Shown: one piece after another, positions 51,085 through 60,069 of the stretch | How positions within the stretch are numbered: position 1 is the stretch's first letter | Layout of the letters: every line of letters begins with the position of its first letter | Assembly (NCBI RefSeq): GCF_000378345.1 | Contig: NZ_KB899546.1 | Location: forward strand, 499,523-563,522 | DNA: 64,000 bases | DNA from: Hirschia maritima DSM 19733 | Lineage (GTDB): Bacteria; Pseudomonadota; Alphaproteobacteria; Caulobacterales; Hyphomonadaceae | Direction of reading: 5' to 3' | Notes under the pieces: generated by a model | Told to the model about the DNA's origin: nothing | The model's database searches: none | The model's input: only the letters and a program-made list of their open reading frames with translations | Translations under genes and position numbers: made by a program

Positions 51085-51342
51085 TCAGGTCGAGTTGCCT
51101 TTGCGCTTATTGCAATCTGCATGGACAAGCTGAAGATTGCTTAGCTCGTCTTTTCCATTCTTTGATATCGGCCAGATATGGTCAAACGTTGGCCGTAACT
51201 TTTTCCATACATTACTATGAGGCGTCTTAAACCTCGTTCTAGGCATTGCTTCACCACACAATGCACATTTGCCGCTCTGAGACGCCCATAATTCTTGGAA
51301 CCATGCAGAAGGTAAGGGGTGCCTATGTGTGGTGTTTGCCAA
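51085..51342 (-). CDS. HNH endonuclease family protein
   Basis: The product is about 85 residues if it starts at the TTG at 51342. It contains a full HNH motif: CALCGEAM … CxxC pair 1, then PTFDHIWPISKNGKDELSNL and QLVHADCNKRKGN, so H, N and H residues and a second C-x-x-x-x-K-G-N are present. The open frame continues to an ATG at 51420, but that part overlaps the folD 3' end by 76 bp in another frame, which makes the longer form unlikely. No restriction or phage partner is adjacent. Function unknown. Confidence 0.72.
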   Translation of the reverse strand: MANTTHRHPLPSAWFQELWASQSGKCALCGEAMPRTRFKTPHSNVWKKLRPTFDHIWPISKNGKDELSNLQLVHADCNKRKGNST

Positions 51343-51344
51343 TG

Positions 51345-52235
51345 CTATGCTGTTAGCACGGCAGGTGTGTTCCACCCACGACGCGCACAGGCAGCTAATA
51401 CTGTGTTTTGTAGCAGGCATGCAATTGTCATTGGGCCGACACCACCGGGCACTGGTGTGATGTGTTCGGCTTTTGCTTCACAACTTTCAAATTCAGCATC
51501 ACCTACGAGGCGGGTTTTTCCTTCACCACGTTCTGGCGCATCAATGCGGTTGATACCAACATCAATGACAGTCGCGCCGGGGCGGACAAAATCGCCTGTA
51601 ATCATTTGTGGACGACCAACAGCAGGAACCAGAATGTCTGCCTCGCGACAAACCGCTGCTAGGTCTTTTGTGCGAGAGTGAGCGATTGTAACTGTGCAGT
51701 TTTCGGCAAGGAAGAGCAGGGCGGCTGGTTTACCAACTAGAATTGAGCGGCCAATGATAACTACATTTTTGCCTGAGAGGTCATTTCCAAGAGCTCGCTT
51801 AGCGAGAATTACACATCCACTTGGCGTGCATGGACGCAGACCAGGCTTACCTAGAACAAGGCGACCTGCAGATGCTTCTGTCAGGCCATCAACATCTTTG
51901 TCAGGACTGATTTTTTCAATTGCAGCATCAGAATCCAAACCTTTAGGAAGTGGTAGCTGTAGCAAGATACCATCAACTTCTGGATCATTGTTCAGTGCTG
52001 CTATCTCGTTTTCAACTTGCTCTTGCGTGGCATCAGCTGGAAGTAGGCGGTGTAGGGACCGCATGCCAGCTTCTTCGGTTTGTTTAACTTTCGAGTTTAC
52101 ATAGACCTGACTAGCAGGATCTTCACCAACTAGAATAACCGCTAAAGTTGGTTGGGAGGGTAGCTCTGCAACTGCTTTGGCTACGTTTGCTCGTACATCA
52201 GCCGCAATAGCTTTTCCATCAATTCTAGTTGCCAT
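51345..52235 (-). CDS. folD: Methylenetetrahydrofolate dehydrogenase/cyclohydrolase
   Basis: The 296-residue FolD enzyme interconverts 5,10-methylene-THF and 10-formyl-THF. Conserved parts include [20 protein letters not shown] with catalytic Lys, [57 protein letters not shown] and [21 protein letters not shown] chose the ATG at 52235 because GGAGG precedes it by 6 nt. It overlaps the DUF167 gene by 11 nt, which lies upstream in the same unit. Confidence 0.96.
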   Translation of the reverse strand: MATRIDGKAIAADVRANVAKAVAELPSQPTLAVILVGEDPASQVYVNSKVKQTEEAGMRSLHRLLPADATQEQVENEIAALNNDPEVDGILLQLPLPKGLDSDAAIEKISPDKDVDGLTEASAGRLVLGKPGLRPCTPSGCVILAKRALGNDLSGKNVVIIGRSILVGKPAALLFLAENCTVTIAHSRTKDLAAVCREADILVPAVGRPQMITGDFVRPGATVIDVGINRIDAPERGEGKTRLVGDAEFESCEAKAEHITPVPGGVGPMTIACLLQNTVLAACARRGWNTPAVLTA

Positions 52236-52542
52236 TTGAGCCTCCATAAATGTCTTGAAGTCGATTGGTAAAACTTGCACCATCGCTAATACGTATGGTC
52301 TTTAACCGATCTGTAGCGCCTTTGACCACAGCTAGTTTGGATTTAGGAATGTCAAAGTGTCGCGAGAGTAGGGTTTCTACAGCTTTATTGGCTTTTCCTT
52401 TGTCCGGAATAGCTCGCACCCTGACTTTTAAATGAAATCGGCCAGTGGAATCCTGTTCAGGTTTCTCGACCGCATCTTTGGAAGCTTTCGGAGTAACACG
52501 CACGACGAGATACAGATCATCATCGTGCGTTTTCCAAAACAT
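52225..52542 (-). CDS. DUF167/YggU family protein
   Basis: The protein is about 105 residues, with the family core [60 protein letters not shown] and [12 protein letters not shown]167 proteins are small alpha/beta proteins of unknown function, often next to yggT. The yggT-yggU-folD order here is a likely operon. A GTG two codons further upstream is an alternative start; neither has a clear ribosome binding site. Confidence 0.88.
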   Translation of the reverse strand: MFWKTHDDDLYLVVRVTPKASKDAVEKPEQDSTGRFHLKVRVRAIPDKGKANKAVETLLSRHFDIPKSKLAVVKGATDRLKTIRISDGASFTNRLQDIYGGSNGN

Positions 52543-52555
52543 GGTCACGAAGAGG

Positions 52556-52858
52556 CTATATACCCATTCTAATGACCATTGGGTATAAGTAGATAATGAT
52601 GATTTGTTGAACGAAATAGATTCCGAAAATTAGCACAATAAAAGATAGATCAAGACCACCTAGAGGGGGCACGAAACGACGTATGGGTTTCGTAAGTGGA
52701 TCAGAGATGCTGTGCGTAATACGGTAAACTGTAGCAACGAACTGATTGTTTGTGTTCACTACCCCAAATGCGATGAGCCATGAAAGAATAGCTTGAGCAA
52801 TTAATACCCAGACCAATAGTTGTAGTGCCATTAGAACGACATTGAGCACTGCTTGCAT
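52556..52858 (-). CDS. YggT family membrane protein
   Basis: The 100-residue protein has two YggT-type membrane helices: ALQLLVWVLIAQAILSWLIA, then the loop SISDPLTKPIRRFVPPLGGL and DLSFIVLIFGIYFVQQIIII. The N-Q-x-V-x-x-x-Y-R-I-T-x-x-x-x-D-P-x-x-x-P-x-R motif is diagnostic. The ATG at 52858 follows GAGGAG. YggT proteins are linked to osmotic tolerance and to cell division in plastids; the exact role is not known. First gene of the yggT-yggU-folD unit. Confidence 0.91.
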   Translation of the reverse strand: MQAVLNVVLMALQLLVWVLIAQAILSWLIAFGVVNTNNQFVATVYRITHSISDPLTKPIRRFVPPLGGLDLSFIVLIFGIYFVQQIIIIYLYPMVIRMGI

Positions 52859-53048
52859 GTTTTGCTTCTCCTCGGGAAAATGATTTGCAACGAGTAAAGC
52901 ACAAATCATTCCAAATTCATTTAATACTTCACTAAAGGCCTATTGGGGACGATTACAAGAGAAGATGACCTGTTTTGATCTAACATTGTCATATTTTAGT
53001 CTCGGTTAAGTAAGGAGTGCTTAAGTCTGTTGGGGTAGTTTGTGATGC

Positions 53049-53507
53049 ATGAGACATTTATCTACACGACTTGCTTCATTTGCTGCTTTGATTGTGCTGG
53101 CGTTGGCTGGCTCAATGGCACACGCTGCGCCTCCGGCGAAAAAGCCATCAGCTGGACAGATTGACTCATCTGCCAAAAAGATATCTGGTTCTCAAGATTA
53201 TGTGCCATTTTTTGGTATCAGAGCATCAGTCACTTCTGGTTTTTCGGTCGCCGGCTTTATGGCGGTAGATGCGGGCTTGCATATCGAAAAATCTAAAATC
53301 CGAAAGCATGTGGAAGTAATTCGTCCACGTATAATGGATAATTTGCGAATGGCAGTAACAGGATATGCGAATGGCCCTTATCGGGAAGGCGCAGTGCCGG
53401 ATCTCGATATTTTGCGTGCTAGAATGCAAAGGTCTGTCGATAAACAATTAGGGAAGGGGGCATCAAAAGTCGTGCTGGCCTCTGTGATTGTATTTAACAA
53501 AGACTGA
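53049..53507 (+). CDS. Secreted protein with FliL-like C-terminus
   Basis: The 152-residue product has a signal peptide (LASFAALIVLALAGSMAHAA) followed by a Lys/Ser-rich linker. The C-terminal 90 residues (VDAGLHIEKSKIRKHVEVIR, PRIMDNLRMAVTGYANGPYR, LDILRARMQRSVDKQLGKGA) recall the FliL periplasmic domain, with a strand, a helix around P-R-I-x-D-x-L and a final V-V-L-A-S-V-I-V-F. I consider it only FliL-like; no flagellar gene is adjacent. A bidirectional terminator separates it from bioB. Confidence 0.7.
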   Translation: MRHLSTRLASFAALIVLALAGSMAHAAPPAKKPSAGQIDSSAKKISGSQDYVPFFGIRASVTSGFSVAGFMAVDAGLHIEKSKIRKHVEVIRPRIMDNLRMAVTGYANGPYREGAVPDLDILRARMQRSVDKQLGKGASKVVLASVIVFNKD

Positions 53508-53531
53508 TCTTCAATTGATTTTTTAGAATAT

Positions 53532-53565
53532 AAAAAAGCCCTACCGTTTCTGGCAGGGCTTTTTC
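53532..53565. terminator. Bidirectional terminator before bioB
   Basis: AAAAAAGCCCT … AGGGCTTTTT: AGCCCT (53537-53542) pairs with AGGGCT (53555-53560), flanked by an A run and a T run. It lies between convergent genes. Confidence 0.88.
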
Positions 53566-53586
53566 TATTTTGATGTTCTCAAATTC

Positions 53587-54618
53587 TTATTCAGCAGCCG
53601 GAGCAGTAACAGGCGGTTGAACTGAACACGCAGAAGGCGGTTTATCAGCAATAGTGCCTTGCTCCACACCCATGGCAGCGAGGAGCATATCATCTTCACT
53701 CATTTCTGGGTTGTCTGCTGTCAGAAGCTTGTTGCCCACGAAGATAGAGTTTGCACCCGCAAGTATACAGAGCATTTGCCCTTCAGAAGTCATAGCTTCA
53801 CGTCCCGCTGATAGGCGAACCCAACTGCGAGGGAATATGATACGCGCTGTGGCAATTGCTCTAACGAGTTCAACAATTTCAAGCGGTTTTGATTTTGTAG
53901 CTTCGCCAAGTGGAGTTCCCTCAACGGGTACAAGCATGTTGATTGGAACACTTTCTGGGTGGGGTGTCAGTTGAGCTAACTCATGCAGAAGGCCGACACG
54001 GTCTTCACGTCCTTCACCCATGCCAAGAATACCACCGACACAAAGGTTTAGACCAGCATTGCGCGCTTTGCCTAGTGTTTCGATACGATCTTCATATGTA
54101 CGTGTTGTGACGACACTTTCGTAATATTCGCGAGATGTATCAAGGTTGTGGTTGTAATAATCTAACCCTGCATCAGCCAATGCTTCTGCTTGACCTTCTT
54201 TAAGCATACCAAGAGTCACACATGTTTCCATGCCTTCGTCTTTTACCGCCTCAATCATAGAGCAAACTTTTGGAAGGTCGCGATCTTTAAGAGAACGCCA
54301 AGCTGCTCCCATACAGAAACGGTCTGCACCATTTTCTTTCGCTTTGCGGGCTTCGGCAACAACTGCATCTACATCCATAAGCTTAGATGCAGGAATGCCT
54401 GTATCAAAGTGTGATGATTGAGAACAGTAACCGCAGTTTTCTGCACATCCACCTGTTTTAATTGATAGGAGTTGAGATTTCTGCATGCGGCCCTTCGGCC
54501 AATTTGCTTTGCGAACCTGTTGAGCTTGTAAGAAAAGGTCAGGCAGCGGCAATTCATAGATTGCTGCAATCTCTTCCTTTGTCCAATCCTGGCGTGGCTC
54601 TAGGTTTGGCGTGCTCAT
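53587..54618 (-). CDS. bioB: Biotin synthase
   Basis: The 343-residue radical-SAM enzyme inserts sulfur into dethiobiotin. The [4Fe-4S] cysteines are C58, C62 and C65 in GGCAENCGYCSQ; others are CMGAAWRSLKDRD and CVTLGMLKEGQAEALADAGL, and the arginine in RLSAGREAM coordinates the [2Fe-2S] cluster. It ends in a Pro/Ala-rich tail. No other bio genes are close. An inverted repeat in its upstream region (54668-54681) could be an operator; I did not find the BioR consensus. Confidence 0.96.
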   Translation of the reverse strand: MSTPNLEPRQDWTKEEIAAIYELPLPDLFLQAQQVRKANWPKGRMQKSQLLSIKTGGCAENCGYCSQSSHFDTGIPASKLMDVDAVVAEARKAKENGADRFCMGAAWRSLKDRDLPKVCSMIEAVKDEGMETCVTLGMLKEGQAEALADAGLDYYNHNLDTSREYYESVVTTRTYEDRIETLGKARNAGLNLCVGGILGMGEGREDRVGLLHELAQLTPHPESVPINMLVPVEGTPLGEATKSKPLEIVELVRAIATARIIFPRSWVRLSAGREAMTSEGQMLCILAGANSIFVGNKLLTADNPEMSEDDMLLAAMGVEQGTIADKPPSACSVQPPVTAPAAE

Positions 54619-54919
54619 ATAATACTCCCGATATCCCGTTTATCTTTTCTGTTGTTAGGACATAACCTGACAAAGGTCAGACTGCAAATATCTTATTAGT
54701 GTAATCGACTAAACTATTGTTGAGATACTAATTTTACGAAAAAACTTATTCCTAATGCGTTATCCATATCCCAATAAGATAAGTGTTTAATTCACCAAAA
54801 TTAGAGAATTAGCGACTAGGATACAAATATTCTGGTGGCATCGAATTTGCTGCAATTAGGAGAAATTCGCGATTTGGGCGAAAATGGTGGCTTATTCGGT
54901 AACTTGATTGGGGTTTAGA
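54619..54919. other. 301-nt intergenic region between bioB and the repeat protein
   Basis: It serves two divergent genes. An inverted repeat CTGAC-AAAG-GTCAG lies at 54668-54681 near the bioB side. The rest is A/T-rich, with no reading frame of coding character. Several TTAA/TATT stretches are compatible with promoters, but I cannot fix a start site. Confidence 0.5.
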
Positions 54920-56263
54920 ATGAAGAAGAATTTATTAGCAGCAGCAGCGATTGTTGTTGGTTTTGCAGGCACAGCGCACGCTGGTGGTCCAAATGCTTTT
55001 AACCCAGCGGGTGCTTTGCCGGATGCACAGGCAGGGCAATGTTTTGCACGCATAACACTACCGGCGGTCTACGACACTGTGCCAGAGACGGTTGTCGTTA
55101 AAGAGGCATTTGAACGCTTGGCGATCAATGAAACGCAATTTGGTCCATCCTCTAGAGATGTTCAGGTGAAGGATGAAGGGGTGCGCTATCAAGTGCGCCA
55201 GCCTGTTTATGAAACAGTTACAGAGCAAGTATTGGTAAAGCCTGCTCATGAACGCTTGGAAGTTATTCCAGCTCGATTTGAAACTGTCACTGAAACAATC
55301 ATTATTGAAGAAGCGCGCAAGGTTTGGAAAGCAGGGGCCACGCATTCTTCTCACCGCCGCGTGGATGAACAAACAGGACAGGTCTATTGTCTTGTTGACG
55401 TTCCAGCAAAAACGAAAACAGTTTCTCGCCGCGTGTTGGTCGAGCCAGAACGCATTGAACGTGTGCCAGTTGAAGCTCAATATGTGACAGTTCAAAAGCA
55501 AGTGTTGGTTGATCGGGGTGGTGTCACTGAAACACCGACAGAGGCCGAATATAAAACAGTTGCCACGCAGGAAATTTTGAATTCTGCGCACACAACATCT
55601 TCTGTCACACCAGCACAAACAAAAGTGGTGGAACGTACTGTTCTGCGTACACCTGAGCGTTTTGAATGGGTGGAAGTATTGTGTGACACGAATGCACAAA
55701 CATCTTCTATCACTGATTTGCAATCAGCTCTGAGAGACCGAGGATATTATAATGGTCCGATCGATGGCATTATTGGTCCACAAACCGAATTGGCTGTTCG
55801 TAAATTCCAAGAATCAAATGGATTGCCTCACCAAGGTTTTGTGACAATGGAAACATTGCGCATGTTGGGATTGGCTTCTTCTCCATCAGTTGATCGTTAC
55901 AGTTCGCACACGTCCACGTCGAATTATGCTGAAGGTCATTCATACCGTTCAGAAGTTTCCACGCACTCCACGTCATCAGCTTACTCAAGCAATGAAGTGA
56001 TGATGGAAGAGGGTGTCGCGGTTCGCCACAATGCTTATCAATCTCCAGTACGAGAAGTGTTGCATGAGACTGAGACAGTAGATCGTGCAGCAAGCATGGC
56101 GAATGATTTTGAAGCTTATGCATCTGAAATTGCAGGAAATGGAGTTGCTCATCAGCAGGAGGTAGCCCCGCAAGAGGTAGCTCCATTAACGACGCAGACA
56201 ACTTTTGAGCGCCCTCAACAGTATTCTGTGCGCAACCGTTTGGATTGGGATGCTAAGAAGTAA
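54920..56263 (+). CDS. Secreted peptidoglycan-binding protein with internal beta repeats
   Basis: The protein is about 447 residues from the ATG at 54920, with signal peptide MKKNLLAAAAIVVGFAGTAH. Residues about 45-260 hold at least six degenerate copies of a roughly 30-residue motif of the form P-x-x-[YF]-x-T-V-x-x-x-V-L-V-x-x-x-x-x-R: VYDTVPETVVV, VYETVTEQVLV, RFETVTETIII, KTKTVSRRVLV, QYVTVQKQVLV, EYKTVATQEIL. A PG_binding_1 domain follows (LQSALRDRGYYNGPIDGIIG, about residue 273), then a Ser/His-rich disordered tail. It is probably a cell-wall-associated structural protein. Terminator follows. Confidence 0.85.
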   Translation: MKKNLLAAAAIVVGFAGTAHAGGPNAFNPAGALPDAQAGQCFARITLPAVYDTVPETVVVKEAFERLAINETQFGPSSRDVQVKDEGVRYQVRQPVYETVTEQVLVKPAHERLEVIPARFETVTETIIIEEARKVWKAGATHSSHRRVDEQTGQVYCLVDVPAKTKTVSRRVLVEPERIERVPVEAQYVTVQKQVLVDRGGVTETPTEAEYKTVATQEILNSAHTTSSVTPAQTKVVERTVLRTPERFEWVEVLCDTNAQTSSITDLQSALRDRGYYNGPIDGIIGPQTELAVRKFQESNGLPHQGFVTMETLRMLGLASSPSVDRYSSHTSTSNYAEGHSYRSEVSTHSTSSAYSSNEVMMEEGVAVRHNAYQSPVREVLHETETVDRAASMANDFEAYASEIAGNGVAHQQEVAPQEVAPLTTQTTFERPQQYSVRNRLDWDAKK

Positions 56264-56291
56264 TCCAAATTCTTCAAACTGAGAATAAAAG

Positions 56292-56328
56292 AAAAGCCGT
56301 GCTGATTATAACCAGCACGGCTTTTTTT
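56292..56328. terminator. Bidirectional terminator between the repeat protein and AGCS genes
   Basis: AAAAGCCGTGCTG (56292-56304) pairs perfectly over 13 bp with CAGCACGGCTTTT (56313-56325), followed by TTT on the plus strand and flanked by A-rich sequence on the left. Confidence 0.95.
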
Positions 56329-56352
56329 GATCTAAATCAGTTTTAAAACCGA

Positions 56353-58167
56353 TTAGTCTTTGTTGATCTCATCAGTATCAACATCACCATTCTTTTTGTG
56401 CATGGCGATCACCACACCTGAAAGAGCAAGAATTGCAATTAGGTTTGGGAAAGCCATCGATGCGTTCGCGATATCACCCAGACGCCACAAAGCGTCAGTG
56501 TTAGTGACCAAACAACCAGCAAATACAACACCCACCCAAGCAAACCGGAATGGGTGTGTAGCCCACTCACCAATCAGGTATGTGATCGCTTGCTCGCCAT
56601 AGTAGGACCAACCGATAATTGTAGTGAACGCAAAGAAGAAAAGTGCGACCGGAACAATCCACACACCTATGACCGGTAATGCTTCGCCATACACACGCGT
56701 TGTAATCGCTGACGATGAAGCATCTGATTTCCAAGCATGAGATACTGCGGTCAATGTTTCATCTACCTGTGCGTCTATGTCTGCCAGACGGTCAATTGTC
56801 GCCTTCAGTAGTGTTGGGTCAGTGGCATCATCAGCTTTCGCAGCAACTAGAATGTCGTAATCTTCACCTGAAATTGTGGAGAAGACTGCAGGGTAAGAAG
56901 CAATCAAGGCTTCGTTTGAAACGAGCTCAGGTGCTTTTGCCTGACATTCTAAGAGTAACTCTCTCGCTTTGGCACCATTGTGTGCAAGCATTGAATTACG
57001 GCCAACCTGATTAGCTTTAGGGAAGAGGTTGTCTCTTGAATAAGCAAGATCAGGGTTTGAGTGAGTTGGCAGGGAAATATGTCCTTGAGTTAAACAAGCA
57101 TCTGCAGCAACGGTAGCTGAGTTTTTACGGAAATCACCTTGTACCGTGAGGATAACCAGTGCCGTCATAGTACAGATCACCATCGTATCGATGAATACAC
57201 CGATCATGGCAATCTCACCTTGCTGTACTGGGTTTTTGGTTTGAGCCGCAGCGTGAGCTATTGGTGCTGAACCTTGTCCAGCTTCGTTTGAAAATAGCCC
57301 TCTGGATATACCATAACTAATTGCGCGCATTACACCATATCCTGCAGCCCCACCAACAGCTTGCTGTAGACCGAATGCGTAGGCGAATATTTCGGCAAAA
57401 GCTCCAGGCACTTTGGTGATATTCATCATCAAAACGATGAAGGCGATAAGGACGTAAAGCCCAGCCATAACTGGAACAACTTTACCTGCAACGGAACCGA
57501 TGGATTTAATACCGCCGATGATTACAGCGAATACCAACGCACCAAGGATTATTCCAACAATCCATCCTTCAAGTTGGAACCCAAAGCTAGACGCTGCGAC
57601 TTCCTGAGCAGCTTCAGTAATAGAATTTGCTTGGATCATTGAGCCGGTTGCTAGAGCAGATGCCAATGTACCAAGACAAAACAGTACAGCGAGCCAACCC
57701 CAATTTTTGCTCAAACCATTCTTAATGTAGTACATTGGACCACCATTTATGCGGTCATATTCATCTGTTTCTCTGTATTTGATCGCTAGACTGGATTCTG
57801 AGAATGCCAGAGCCATGCCCAAGATGGCAGTAATCCACATCCAAAAAATTGCACCCGGTCCTCCTATGGATAGGGCAGTAGCAACACCGGCGAGATTTCC
57901 TGTTCCAACTTGCCCTGAAAGAGCAGTTGAAAGAGCTTGCCAAGGAGTGATCGCACCGTCGGTTCCGTCTTCACCTTTGCGTCCATCCCATACTTCTTTC
58001 AAGGCTGGCACAAAGCGTTTCAAAGGACGTCCACCTAAGCGGATCATCATGTAGATACCTGTTCCTAGTAAGAATACAGCTAGAAAACCTATACCAAAAG
58101 GCGTTAACCCAACTTGTCCCCAAATGAGCCCTCTCACAAGCTCAATAATTTCAACAATTTTTTCCAC
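56353..58167 (-). CDS. Sodium:alanine symporter family (AGCS) transporter with a large loop insertion
   Basis: The 604-residue membrane protein matches the AGCS/AlsT family: TALSGQVGTGNLAGVATALS, FWMWITAILGMALAFSESSL, GLFSNEAGQGSAPIAHAAAQ and FFAFTTIIGWSYYGEQA. Typical members are about 450-500 residues. The excess lies at about residues 345-485, between the helix ending VILTVQG and the span GEALPVIGVWIVPVALFF. It is hydrophilic and mainly helical, with cysteines at 358 and 408, and is likely exposed outside the cytoplasm. It imports small neutral amino acids with sodium. Single gene. Confidence 0.92.
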   Translation of the reverse strand: MEKIVEIIELVRGLIWGQVGLTPFGIGFLAVFLLGTGIYMMIRLGGRPLKRFVPALKEVWDGRKGEDGTDGAITPWQALSTALSGQVGTGNLAGVATALSIGGPGAIFWMWITAILGMALAFSESSLAIKYRETDEYDRINGGPMYYIKNGLSKNWGWLAVLFCLGTLASALATGSMIQANSITEAAQEVAASSFGFQLEGWIVGIILGALVFAVIIGGIKSIGSVAGKVVPVMAGLYVLIAFIVLMMNITKVPGAFAEIFAYAFGLQQAVGGAAGYGVMRAISYGISRGLFSNEAGQGSAPIAHAAAQTKNPVQQGEIAMIGVFIDTMVICTMTALVILTVQGDFRKNSATVAADACLTQGHISLPTHSNPDLAYSRDNLFPKANQVGRNSMLAHNGAKARELLLECQAKAPELVSNEALIASYPAVFSTISGEDYDILVAAKADDATDPTLLKATIDRLADIDAQVDETLTAVSHAWKSDASSSAITTRVYGEALPVIGVWIVPVALFFFAFTTIIGWSYYGEQAITYLIGEWATHPFRFAWVGVVFAGCLVTNTDALWRLGDIANASMAFPNLIAILALSGVVIAMHKKNGDVDTDEINKD

Positions 58168-58432
58168 GAAATGCTCCCCGCGTGAACGTTATTTGTTCTA
58201 AAACCTAATAGTTTGAACACAATTTAACGGGCGATACTGATATGTCGATGATTTCATAGTGTAAAACTTATGAATTGAGCAGATGATTGGCTTTTTTGGT
58301 GATATTTTGCCAGTTGAAGAAGAAATACACTCAAATTGACTACGCTTTTTTGAAGTTTATTCAGCTGAATGGCGTACCGATTGCATTTGGCGGGATAATA
58401 AATTCCTCTTTTCTTCGCATTCAGAGATCTAG

Positions 58433-59650
58433 ATGACCAAAGAAACCATCAAGCAAAACGAAGCTTCACGCAATGAAAGCCAAAGCATGACTGAATATCC
58501 ATTTGGAAAAGGTGTCTTTCTTGGTCATGATTGTACGCATGTGGATGCTCGAAAGCGGACTATGGCGCTCGAAAGTGCTGGTGTACAATTGAAGGGGTTC
58601 TTTTTTCGTCGCGAAAAAAACAATGCCGATTATCAACCCGAGTGGGAGAATGTTGAGCTCGGAGTTACAGCGGACAATAACTACTTAAAGCGTGTCCCAG
58701 CATTGCTTAAAGGTCTCAAAATTCTTGTTGATCATAAAAAGGATTTACGCGCCGCAAAATTCATTATGGCACGTAATTTCGACATGATGTTCATTGGAAT
58801 GCTTGCGAAGGTTTTGACAGGAAGTAAAGCAAAACTGGTTTATGATGTGCCGGATGTTCAGGAATTTTTCTTTGGCTCCGGGGCAAAAGGGAAAGTTTTT
58901 CGCTTTCTAGAGAAAATCATTTTAAGTCAGATCTCTTTGTTGGTTGTGACATCGCCGGGCTTTGTGCGGGGATACTTTGAGAAATTTCAAAATTTCAAAG
59001 GCAAGCATTTTGTTTGGGAAAATAAACTCCTTTCTGAGCAAATGGGGGAAATGCCGACAAGCGACAAAATGGACCGTCACCGTGCAAATACATTTACCAC
59101 CCAAAGCCCTTGGGTGGTGTGTTGGCATGGCACTTTGCGGTGCCCAAAGTCGATGGGTATTTTAGCGGAAACTGCAAAACGTATGGGATCGAAAGTTAGA
59201 TTCTATTTGCGCGGTAAGCAGACGATATATCCTGAATTGTTTGAAAAGACTTTTGCTGGAATCGAGAATGTAGATTTTGGCGGTGAATATCGCACCCCCG
59301 ATGATCTTGAAGAGATTTATGGTCCTGCTCATTTCAATTGGTGCCCAGACTATTTTGATCCAGAAGGTAACTCTCCATTATTACTTCCAAATCGTGTGTA
59401 TCAAGGGGGAGCACTTGGCGTTGTTCCGTTGACGATTGAAGGGCAGGAGAGCGCAAATTATGTTGGTGAACATAAACTTGGACATGTGTTGCCAGAAGCA
59501 AGTGCAGATGCGTTGGTCGAGTTTCTTGAGACAGCAAATTGGGATGAATATCTTAAAGCGCGTCAACGTAATTATGATGCGAGAGATACGTTATTTCTCG
59601 AAGATGCAAATGATCTGAAGAAGCTTTTGGAAGCAATTGAAGCTAGCTAA
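58433..59650 (+). CDS. Glycosyltransferase, GT4-like
   Basis: The 405-residue protein begins MTKETIKQNEASRNESQSMT and has a GT-B type layout: an N-terminal domain (GVFLGHDCTHVDARKRTMAL, KLVYDVPDVQEFFFG) and a C-terminal domain with VVCWHGTLRCPKSMGILAET, then FNWCPDYFDPEGNSPLLLPN and RVYQGGALGVVPLTIEGQES as the donor-binding region. It should be cytoplasmic. It is the first plus-strand gene of the 58-64 kb region and overlaps the convergent ApeP-like gene by 8 bp. Whether it belongs with the dar genes is not settled. Confidence 0.85.
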   Translation: MTKETIKQNEASRNESQSMTEYPFGKGVFLGHDCTHVDARKRTMALESAGVQLKGFFFRREKNNADYQPEWENVELGVTADNNYLKRVPALLKGLKILVDHKKDLRAAKFIMARNFDMMFIGMLAKVLTGSKAKLVYDVPDVQEFFFGSGAKGKVFRFLEKIILSQISLLVVTSPGFVRGYFEKFQNFKGKHFVWENKLLSEQMGEMPTSDKMDRHRANTFTTQSPWVVCWHGTLRCPKSMGILAETAKRMGSKVRFYLRGKQTIYPELFEKTFAGIENVDFGGEYRTPDDLEEIYGPAHFNWCPDYFDPEGNSPLLLPNRVYQGGALGVVPLTIEGQESANYVGEHKLGHVLPEASADALVEFLETANWDEYLKARQRNYDARDTLFLEDANDLKKLLEAIEAS

Positions 59651-60062
59651 GTGAAACAGATACTTCGGCTTGATAGATTGGGCTTTCTGAGTTTTCAGTC
59701 TTAATGCTGAATGAGTATTTCGCGACTGTATCGAGCTTCGTTTCCAATTTGGCACTGATGATCAATTCGCGATCGATATTGTGTAGCCATTGGCGGGACC
59801 AATTTGCTTTTTTGATAGCGATGATGCTTGCCTGTTTTGGGCGTGTATCTCCGCTTCGATTCATAATACCGTGTAAAGCTAAGGCCTGTGCGCCGTATTC
59901 TAAGCACGCCGATATGGGTAGGCCAGTTTTATTGCGTAATGGATTGCTCTGTGATTGATGAGAGCGTGTTTTGCAAACTATGAAATTCTCATCACAAGAA
60001 ACGATTGTATCGATTAAGACCATTTTACCTTGGTGGGGAAGTAATTCTGATATAGCTGTCAT
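59643..60062 (-). CDS. ApeP-like hotdog dehydratase
   Basis: The product is about 139 residues from the ATG at 60062. It shows the hotdog dehydratase features of the ApeP/ApeI-type proteins from aryl-polyene clusters: ISELLPHQGKMVLIDTIVSC, LRNKTGLPISACLEYGAQAL and ALHGIMNRSGD. The E-Y-G-A-Q-A motif is the ApeP variant of FabZ/FabA helix chemistry. It probably dehydrates 3-hydroxyacyl-ACP intermediates. Its ATG and the ATG of the divergent hotdog gene share the CATG at 60060-60063. No ribosome binding site is evident on either side. Confidence 0.78.
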   Translation of the reverse strand: MTAISELLPHQGKMVLIDTIVSCDENFIVCKTRSHQSQSNPLRNKTGLPISACLEYGAQALALHGIMNRSGDTRPKQASIIAIKKANWSRQWLHNIDRELIISAKLETKLDTVAKYSFSIKTENSESPIYQAEVSVSLS

Positions 60063-60069
60063 GGTCAAA

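Noticed and set aside
51085-51342. HNH gene as a sign of a mobile element or restriction system
   Set aside because: No integrase, methylase, phage gene or repeats are nearby; it sits among housekeeping genes.
54668-54681. BioR operator upstream of bioB
   Set aside because: The TTATmkATAA-type consensus is not present; only a short CTGAC/GTCAG inverted repeat was seen.
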